Shown: positions 8,258 to 13,058 of the stretch, piece after piece
Layout: every line of letters begins with the position of its first letter
Numbering within the stretch: position 1 is the first letter of the stretch
Source: Bacteroidota bacterium
GTDB taxonomy: Bacteria; Bacteroidota; UBA10030; UBA6906
NCBI GenBank assembly: GCA_016844425.1
Contig: JAERML010000010.1
Location: 1-13,058 of the forward strand
Reading direction: 5' to 3'
Length of the DNA stretch: 13,058 nt
Position numbers and translations under genes: made by a program
Notes under the pieces: model-generated
Database searches by the model: none
What the model was told of the DNA's origin: nothing
What the model saw: the letters and a program-made list of their open reading frames with translations, nothing else

Positions 8258-9040
8258 CTATCCTTTCAGTGAAGTACTGTGCTGAGATTGGATCTGTCGT
8301 TCCTCGGCTTCGAATCTCACCACTTCCGTCCGTCGCGAGGTAATCCAGTGGATGCCAAAGAGAACCACACCGGCAGCCACAGAGTACTTCGGGATTTGTG
8401 AAAGGACGCGCCACGACAATTCCGGGATAGGCTCTTTGGGGACATTCATCGGGAATCCGAGCTTTTCGAATGGGATATTGGAGATGTACAGAACGGAGGT
8501 CCCCCCCGCCTCGCGCAGACCGTAGATGTAGTCGATATACTGATCTGGGTTCTCATTAATCCTTCTTCGCGCTTCCTTGATGAGCTCGTCCCGGTCACCG
8601 AATGTGGTTGCCTCAAATTGACATGCTTCTGAGCAGGCCGTCTTGCCACCCGCGGCAATGCGTTCGTAGCACATCTTGCACTTTTGAATGCGCGGGCTCA
8701 GACTGCTCCATTCGTAGCGGGGAATCTCGAACGGGCATGCCTGCATGCAATACCGGCAGCCTATGCACTTCGACTCGTCGTACAACACAGCCCCCGTCTC
8801 CATCTTCGTGAACGCGCCGACAAGACACGCAGAAACACACGTCGGCTCGTTGCAATGCATGCACAACCGTCGCACGTTGGTCTCGTCATTATTGTAGCTT
8901 TGCACCACGGTGTAGTGCGTAGCAGAGAGCTGCTTTGCCTCCTCCTGTGGAAGGTGATTCACTTCCGCACACGCGCGGGTGCACTCACCGCACCCAACAC
9001 ATTTCGTTATATCAATCAACAGGCCCTTTGCTTTCACCAT
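8258..9040 (-). CDS. Four-cluster [4Fe-4S] ferredoxin subunit with C-terminal membrane anchor (HybA/DmsB family)
   Basis: This 260-residue electron-transfer subunit carries sixteen cysteines in four groups: 14/17/20/24, 60/63/68/72, 92/95/98/102 and 121/124/136/140, the layout of HybA, HmcB and DmsB-like proteins holding four [4Fe-4S] clusters. A hydrophobic segment at about 217-233 probably tethers it to the membrane next to the NrfD-type protein encoded four bases downstream. Unlike HybA it has no twin-arginine or Sec signal; the protein begins directly with the first cluster region, so the Fe-S domain should stay in the cytoplasm. It starts two bases after the upstream GcvH-like gene, with GAGG seven bases ahead. 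It would hand electrons between a soluble partner and the quinone site. No catalytic subunit is seen in the window. Confidence 0.92.
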   Translation of the reverse strand: MVKAKGLLIDITKCVGCGECTRACAEVNHLPQEEAKQLSATHYTVVQSYNNDETNVRRLCMHCNEPTCVSACLVGAFTKMETGAVLYDESKCIGCRYCMQACPFEIPRYEWSSLSPRIQKCKMCYERIAAGGKTACSEACQFEATTFGDRDELIKEARRRINENPDQYIDYIYGLREAGGTSVLYISNIPFEKLGFPMNVPKEPIPELSWRVLSQIPKYSVAAGVVLFGIHWITSRRTEVVRFEAEERQIQSQHSTSLKG

Positions 9041-9042
9041 GG

Positions 9043-9717
9043 CTACACCTCTTTGCGTGAGTTGGATGGATCATCTGAGAGTGACGCAAACCGTTGCTGG
9101 AATTCCCTCCATACTTCTTCATCGAAACTGGAGAGAATGCCCGCAGCGGGCAACCCACCGTCCTGCATGAAAGCCAGCCCGGCATGCGACGAACGTGCGC
9201 TCAGAAATTCCTTTACCATGTCTGTCTGCTGCTGTAGCCAGACACGTGCAGTATTGCCGGTCAGGGTTGCTCGAGAAGTAGTGTTTGTTGGCTGAACTCT
9301 GATGAGCCATCCCTCGTCGTAGGGTTGTGCCTGGGCAAGACGCGGCTCCTTTGTCACGCGGCTGTTTACATCCACAATGCGGCCTGCCACGTGAGGCGCA
9401 AACGAGAGAGTCTTCCCTCCCTGGCGGATGGAGAACGCTGCCGTGGCAGGCGTGACTGAAGCATTGATGGGAGGTAGTATGATTTCGTCAATTGCTCCCA
9501 CGAGCCTCCCCATCAATTCATCAAGGCCAAGAGTCGTTGTTCCCTCCTTGTCCTTCCGGCTCCACGTATGGTTCGGTGCAAGACTGACCCCCTCCGGGAT
9601 TCGTAGACTTTGAGGCTGCCACACCACTCCAGGCCGTCGCACACGCCGTGTCTTCTGAACAAAGTGGTCTGCAATGAGAAATATGATGAGCGTGAAGAGC
9701 ACAAGTAAGACTGTCAT
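9043..9717 (-). CDS. Membrane-anchored GcvH-like protein without lipoyl lysine (copy 1)
   Basis: This 224-residue protein has one N-terminal helix (3-16), then a basic patch (KTRRVRR) that predicts a cytoplasmic main domain. Residues 48-143 follow the glycine-cleavage H protein fold: HTW, the GLDE strand, a PHVAGRIVDVN hairpin and PYDEGWLIRV. A gapless alignment to GcvH places the lipoyl lysine at G101; a lysine sits one residue later (K102) in a GGKT context, not the normal ESVKA. Ordinary lipoylation is therefore doubtful. A C-terminal extension carries LTGN, a W at 160 and FMQDGG at 183-188, features shared with the protein encoded just upstream. Ribosome site: AGGAG eight bases before the ATG. 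Automated annotation would probably call this glycine cleavage H protein, but no other gcv gene is near and the setting is a redox module. Confidence 0.85.
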   Translation of the reverse strand: MTVLLVLFTLIIFLIADHFVQKTRRVRRPGVVWQPQSLRIPEGVSLAPNHTWSRKDKEGTTTLGLDELMGRLVGAIDEIILPPINASVTPATAAFSIRQGGKTLSFAPHVAGRIVDVNSRVTKEPRLAQAQPYDEGWLIRVQPTNTTSRATLTGNTARVWLQQQTDMVKEFLSARSSHAGLAFMQDGGLPAAGILSSFDEEVWREFQQRFASLSDDPSNSRKEV

Positions 9718-9746
9718 GGTATCATCTCCTGAGTATCAATTCATTG

Positions 9747-10370
9747 TCAGAAATCGTCGTTATGAGCCAGAAACACATCGTCAACAATCTTCGACCACTC
9801 GGCATCGGAACATCGATCCGACAGATTCTGCAGCATCACGCCGCCATCCTGATACATCAATGCCGGAACCCCCGTGAAGAAGCGATTCAATTGAGCCCGT
9901 GCAGTTTCCTGCCACTGCTGTACCGCCTTTCCGGTGAAAAGATTGTGCATCTGCGCTTCGACTTTGCGTGGTCGAACCTTAAACAGCCATCCATCACCGT
10001 ATGGTGATGTGTTGATCAGCGATGGGTTGTGCAACACCATTTCATTCTTCTCAATCACTCTTCCACTTACGGGGCTCACGAGCGGCACGTGTCGGTGGTT
10101 GTGCTTCACATGGAGAGCAATGGCTCCTTGCGTAACCTTGTGCAGCAATCGGGGAAGATCAACATTATCCACGGTGCCAATAACGGATTGTGCGAACTCA
10201 TCCAACCCTACGACCACATCCCCATCCTCCGTTACCCGGGCCCATGTGTGACCCGGATGCACGTAGCGTCTTACCAGGACGGGGGAAGCTTCCGGATGTT
10301 TCTTCGTTTTCCGGAACATTGAACCGATGATGAGCACCAGCGCAGCAGTCAAGGCAAGTATTACTGACAT
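9747..10370 (-). CDS. Membrane-anchored GcvH-like protein with His-rich loop replacing the lipoyl site (copy 2)
   Basis: This 207-residue protein has one N-terminal helix (3-18), then RKTKKH, again predicting a cytoplasmic domain. Residues 38-134 align without gaps to glycine-cleavage H protein (HPGHTW, VVVGLDEFAQ, SPVSGRVIEKNE, SPYGDGWLFKV). The lipoyl-lysine position is H92, in a loop with H87, H90, H92 and H94, so it cannot be lipoylated there; the loop could bind a metal or haem. The C-terminal extension (about 135-207) shares LFTGK, W153 and MYQDGG at 172-177 with copy 1. Overall the two differ clearly, so they are old paralogues, not a recent duplication. This is the first gene of the redox module, with AGGAG six bases before the ATG and a candidate sigma-54 promoter upstream. 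A 29-base gap separates it from copy 1. Confidence 0.86.
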   Translation of the reverse strand: MSVILALTAALVLIIGSMFRKTKKHPEASPVLVRRYVHPGHTWARVTEDGDVVVGLDEFAQSVIGTVDNVDLPRLLHKVTQGAIALHVKHNHRHVPLVSPVSGRVIEKNEMVLHNPSLINTSPYGDGWLFKVRPRKVEAQMHNLFTGKAVQQWQETARAQLNRFFTGVPALMYQDGGVMLQNLSDRCSDAEWSKIVDDVFLAHNDDF

Positions 10371-10427
10371 GGCGGGCTCCTTTCTCTTTTCCCTAGTGAG
10401 ACATCTGTTTCTTGCTACATCTCTTTA

Positions 10428-10443
10428 TCCAAGAAGCCTGCCA
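10428..10443 (-). promoter_or_regulatory. Candidate sigma-54 (-24/-12) promoter for the redox module
   Basis: Read on the minus strand the site is TGGCAGGCTTCTTGGA, against the consensus TGGCACGnnnnTTGCA. The GG at -24 and the spacing to TTG are right; the mismatches are C to G in the -24 box and the -12 GC, which is GG. Transcription would start near 10417, leaving a leader of about 47 bases with a good ribosome site. An NtrC-type activator lies in the same gene block. The altered -12 element is the main reason for doubt. Confidence 0.4.
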
Positions 10444-10482
10444 GAAGAAGGCATTCGCAGCCCATTTGCAGCTCACCTGATA

Positions 10483-10494
10483 ACTGCATGCAGT
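10483..10494. promoter_or_regulatory. 12-base perfect palindrome, possible activator site
   Basis: ACTGCATGCAGT is a perfect 6+6 palindrome about 70 bases upstream of the predicted start of the redox transcript. This is a usual distance for an enhancer-binding protein. It could be the operator of the NtrC-type regulator. No second copy was seen in the other intergenic regions. Confidence 0.3.
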
Positions 10495-10517
10495 GAGACA
10501 GCTTGTGGGCGTGTCTC
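10495..10517. promoter_or_regulatory. Inverted repeat GAGACA-N11-TGTCTC
   Basis: Six-base arms (10495-10500 and 10512-10517) separated by eleven bases directly adjoin the 12-base palindrome. The centre-to-centre distance is about 17-18 bases. Together they could form an upstream activating region, or this may be chance. Confidence 0.25.
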
Positions 10518-11225
10518 GATCTCCTCCAACTCCAGTCGTTACCACCCACTACAAGCGTCTGTTGAATTCTCCATCATCACTCTCCTGAAGTTGATGGTTG
10601 AATCAGGGTTATTCTTCTACGAGACAGTGTGTTACGGAAGTGTAAGACAATGCAACGGTTCACGCGAGAAACTCAACGGCCATTCTGTGATGGAATAAGT
10701 AATCAAGCAGTTGAGAAATTCACCGACCGGGGCGCAAGAATGAAACCGATCTCAGCACCATTGCTGCCTTACTCACGGATGTTCGTTCCACTTGTCCTGG
10801 CAAAGTTGTTTGGACAAGCAAGAGTGGTATGGTGGGCTGAGAATGCCGAGCAACGCCAGCAGATGCTTCTCTCGTCATTGATTTCTCCCATTGCAAAAAC
10901 CGGAAGAGTTTGTTGAATCTGAGAACTCACAGTGTTACCTAACCCTGATCCTGGGACTCAATAAGGACAACCCCCGAATGGCACTTGCTTTTCGGCCTTG
11001 TTTCCGTGTATTGTGGAAAAGCGGACATGCGGGATTGGCACGTGGAATGTACCCTTGCACGATCAATAGGGTTCGTTTGGCGTCTGGCGACCGGATTGGC
11101 CACCCTTGCTTCTTGGAAGGGAACTTGGTACTTTTTCCCCACGCCATAGGTGAGTCTCTCCGTTCTTCCTTTCAGAACTCTTGCAACTGCATCTCATGAT
11201 AACTTAACAACTTGCAGGGATGACT
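10518..11225. other. Gene-poor intergenic region ahead of glutamate dehydrogenase
   Basis: About 700 bases between the divergent redox module and the glutamate dehydrogenase hold no convincing gene. Open frames here are short, have no recognisable motifs and lack good ribosome sites. Some stretches resemble degraded coding sequence in composition, but I could not assign a parent. The dehydrogenase promoter must lie here; I could not pick out a reliable -35/-10 or -24/-12 pair on the plus strand. Confidence 0.5.
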
Positions 11226-12656
11226 ATGTTTAAAGAAGTTGTAGTAACCAACACAGAATCCAGTTTCTTCGGGGACGTTGTCAGAAATTTTGACAAGGCT
11301 GCGGCGCATCTTAACTACCCCGCCGGGCTATTGGATCAGATCAAAGCATGCAACAGCGTCTATCACTTCCAATTTCCTGTCCGGACCGAAGACGGATACG
11401 AGGTCGTTTCCGCATGGCGCGTCGAGCACAGCCAGCATAAGCTCCCGACCAAGGGTGGCATTCGTTACGACGAACGTGTGAATGAAGACGAAGTGATGGC
11501 ACTGGCAGCCCTGATGACGTATAAATGTGCCGTCGTGGACGTTCCGTTCGGAGGAGCTAAAGGGGGGATCAGGATCAACCCGAAGAGCTACTCTGTTGAT
11601 GAGCTCCAGCGCATCACGCGTCGATACACGGCTGAACTTGTGAAGAAGAACTTTATCGGGCCAGGCATCGATGTGCCGGCTCCGGACTACGGAACAGGGC
11701 CGCGTGAGATGGCATGGATCGCAGACACGTACGCCGCGTTGAATCCGGGCTCCATCGACGCAATGGCGTGTGTTACCGGAAAGCCAATAAGCCAGGGAGG
11801 CATTCGTGGCCGCACCGAAGCAACCGGTCGTGGTGTGTATTTCGGCCTTCGCGAAGCATGCAATCACTCGGATGATATGAAGGCTCTCGGCCTTACGCCC
11901 GGACTCAAAGGCAAGCGTGTGGTAGTACAAGGGCTAGGGAACGTTGGATACCATGCAGCGAAGTTCCTGCAAGAGGGCGGCGCACTCATCGTCGGGCTCG
12001 CCGAGTACGAAGGGGCAATTCACAATCCCGCCGGACTTGACGTCGAGGCAGTCTTCAAGCATCGTAAGGATACCCGGTCGATCCTCAACTTCCCGGGCGC
12101 CAAGAATATCATGAAGACGGCCGAGGCGTTGGAGCTAGATTGCGATATTCTCGTTCCATCCGCACTCGAGAAGCAGATCACGGAAGACAACGCTCCACGC
12201 ATCAAAGCAAAGATCATTGGAGAGGGCGCTAATGGCCCCACGACCACGGACGCGGAAGAGATCCTGCTGAAAAAGGGGGTGATGGTTCTTCCCGACATGT
12301 ACCTGAACGCTGGCGGCGTCACCGTCTCCTACTTCGAATGGCTCAAGAACCTGCAGCACGTCCGGATGGGGAGAATGGGAAAGCGGTTCATGGAAACATC
12401 CACCTCCCAGTTGATCTCCACCATCGAGCGGACGACGGGCAAGTCCCTGACCGAGAGGGAAAAGCAGATTCTCTCACACGGTCCGGACGAAGTAGATCTC
12501 GTGAACTCCGGTCTGGAAGACACCATGATCAACGCGTACAATGAGATCCATGAGATCTGGAAGGAACGGAGTGGTATCGACCTCCGGACGGCGGCCTTCA
12601 TCAGCTCGATCAACAAGATTGCCACCTCCTACACGGAGCTTGGCATTTTCCCGTAA
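11226..12656 (+). CDS. Glutamate dehydrogenase, long form with antenna-like insert
   Basis: This 476-residue enzyme of the Glu/Leu/Phe/Val dehydrogenase family interconverts glutamate with 2-oxoglutarate and ammonia in the cytoplasm. The dimerisation and catalytic domain (about 20-200) has KGGIRY at 76-81, catalytic K112 in GGAKGG and VPAPDYGT with D154. The Rossmann domain has GLGNVG at 236-241. Residues of about 388-430 form an extra charged segment before the conserved NSGLEDTM helix, at the place where animal glutamate dehydrogenases carry their regulatory antenna; shorter microbial forms of about 420 residues lack it. The ATG at 11226 is preferred over an in-frame ATG at 11220 because AGGGA lies five bases ahead of it, while 11220 overlaps that site. 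Coenzyme preference cannot be read safely. A second, different glutamate dehydrogenase follows downstream. Confidence 0.93.
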   Translation: MFKEVVVTNTESSFFGDVVRNFDKAAAHLNYPAGLLDQIKACNSVYHFQFPVRTEDGYEVVSAWRVEHSQHKLPTKGGIRYDERVNEDEVMALAALMTYKCAVVDVPFGGAKGGIRINPKSYSVDELQRITRRYTAELVKKNFIGPGIDVPAPDYGTGPREMAWIADTYAALNPGSIDAMACVTGKPISQGGIRGRTEATGRGVYFGLREACNHSDDMKALGLTPGLKGKRVVVQGLGNVGYHAAKFLQEGGALIVGLAEYEGAIHNPAGLDVEAVFKHRKDTRSILNFPGAKNIMKTAEALELDCDILVPSALEKQITEDNAPRIKAKIIGEGANGPTTTDAEEILLKKGVMVLPDMYLNAGGVTVSYFEWLKNLQHVRMGRMGKRFMETSTSQLISTIERTTGKSLTEREKQILSHGPDEVDLVNSGLEDTMINAYNEIHEIWKERSGIDLRTAAFISSINKIATSYTELGIFP

Positions 12657-12706
12657 CCCGGGTAATCTCTGCTGACGGCAGGGGGACTCTTTCCGCAGGA
12701 GATGTA

Positions 12707-12805
12707 ATGACGCCTTCTTCTCTCAGTGTACTCATGTTCCCGGACATGCCACGTCCGGATGCATCGCAGCCTTTCTTCCTTCGCCCCACTGTCGCAGACA
12801 AATGA
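12707..12805 (+). CDS. Possible 32-codon ORF between the two glutamate dehydrogenase genes
   Basis: An ATG at 12707 has AGGAG five bases upstream (12697-12701) and opens a 32-codon frame ending in TGA at 12803-12805, 39 bases before the next gene. The product begins MTPSSLSVLMFPDMPRPD and is rich in Pro, Ser and Phe, with no known motif. It could be a leader peptide for the following gene, or chance. The ribosome site is the only real support. Confidence 0.2.
   Translation: MTPSSLSVLMFPDMPRPDASQPFFLRPTVADK
12740..12758 (+). other. Hairpin between the glutamate dehydrogenase genes
   Basis: CCGGAC (12740-12745) and GTCCGG (12753-12758) form a perfect 6-base stem with a seven-base loop. What follows is only partly T-rich (CCTTTCTTCCTTC from about 12770), so it may be a weak terminator, an attenuator or a processing site. 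It lies inside the possible 32-codon ORF. Confidence 0.25.
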
Positions 12806-12844
12806 AGGACCACACATCCACAAAACTCTTCAGGAGGATCGACA

Positions 12845-13058
12845 ATGTACATGCCTAATTATGTCACTAGTCTCATCACACACATCAAAGCGAAGAACCC
12901 GAACGAGCCTGAGTTCCATCAGGCAGTCCAGGAGGTGGTCGAATCATTAAGCCTCGTTCTTGAGCGCTATCCCGAATATCGCGCTGCTCGTATCCTCGAA
13001 CGTATCGTGGAACCGGAACGCGTGATCATGTTCCGTGTCCCCTGGATGGACGACCAGG
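12845..13058 (+). CDS. gdhA: NADP-specific glutamate dehydrogenase, N-terminal part, cut by window end
   Basis: The first 71 codons of a second glutamate dehydrogenase run off the window edge. The protein starts MYMPNYVTSLITHIKAKNP and continues with EPEFHQAVQEVVESL, an LERYPEYR segment, then ILERIVEPERVIMFRVPWMDD. This closely matches the N terminus of enterobacterial GdhA, where the same region reads LLERLVEPERVIQFRVVW, so the subfamily is clear although the catalytic part is not seen. AGGAGG at 12832-12837 lies seven bases before the ATG, a very strong ribosome site. The enzyme normally assimilates ammonia with NADPH. It is 188 bases downstream of the other, long-form glutamate dehydrogenase on the same strand, so the pair may be co-transcribed and may serve opposite directions of the reaction. 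Confidence 0.92.
   Translation, partial: MYMPNYVTSLITHIKAKNPNEPEFHQAVQEVVESLSLVLERYPEYRAARILERIVEPERVIMFRVPWMDDQ

Noticed and set aside
9400..9420. K102 of GcvH-like copy 1 as a lipoylation site
   Set aside because: It is one residue off the lipoyl position and lacks the normal ESVKA context; I leave it open but do not call it.
11035..11060. TGGCAC...TTGC as a sigma-54 promoter for glutamate dehydrogenase
   Set aside because: TGGCAC is too far from TTGC, and the nearer TGG is one base too far for the strict -24/-12 spacing.
11084..11110. TGGCGACCGGATTGG as a second sigma-54 promoter
   Set aside because: Spacing fits, but the -24 box matches only TGGC and the -12 element is GG; too weak to call.
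10327..11199. Three overlapping plus-strand open frames in the gene-poor region
   Set aside because: No recognisable motifs, no good ribosome sites and irregular composition; the first overlaps the GcvH-like gene start.
1..13058. CRISPR arrays, tRNA/rRNA genes, insertion sequences
   Set aside because: No spaced direct repeats, cloverleaf-like segments, transposase genes or terminal inverted repeats were seen on either strand.

Overview
The window is a bacterial chromosomal segment of moderate GC content, judged by eye. Three things point loosely to the Bacteroidota/Ignavibacteriota/Chlorobi side of the tree or another candidate phylum: a MoaC-MoaB fusion, a bacterial archaemetzincin, and a sensor kinase with haem c motifs next to an NrfD-type membrane module. 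Nothing in the sequence fixes the taxon, so I hold this weakly.

Left edge (6-1675, + strand): an ECF sigma factor and, two bases downstream, its probable membrane-anchored zinc-finger anti-sigma factor. They converge on the end of a long minus-strand block.

Minus-strand block (10370 down to 1787), in transcription order. First comes a redox module (10370-7066): two membrane-anchored GcvH-fold proteins that both lack the lipoyl lysine, a four-cluster ferredoxin with a C-terminal membrane anchor, and an NrfD/HybB-type quinone-reactive membrane protein. A GC-rich hairpin and a Fur-box-like palindrome then separate this from a regulatory and cofactor unit (6821-1787). That unit holds a sensor kinase with two periplasmic haem c motifs, an NtrC-type sigma-54 response regulator (ATGA overlap), an archaemetzincin (GTGA overlap), a moeA wrecked by a large internal deletion with frame change, and a bifunctional MoaC/MoaB. 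A candidate -24/-12 element lies about 60 bases ahead of the redox module, with two dyad symmetries upstream. The attractive model is that the haem sensor and response regulator switch on the redox module through sigma-54. No catalytic subunit (hydrogenase, molybdoenzyme or multihaem cytochrome) is in view.

Right edge (+ strand): about 850 bases without a convincing gene, then a long-form glutamate dehydrogenase with an antenna-like insert, a possible 32-codon ORF, and the first 71 codons of a second glutamate dehydrogenase of the NADP-specific GdhA subfamily, cut by the window end.

The most unusual content is the redox module: paired GcvH-fold proteins without the lipoyl site, predicted to face the cytoplasm, beside a ferredoxin with no export signal. 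It looks like an undescribed variant of the HybA/HybB-HmcBC type of membrane electron-transfer complex.
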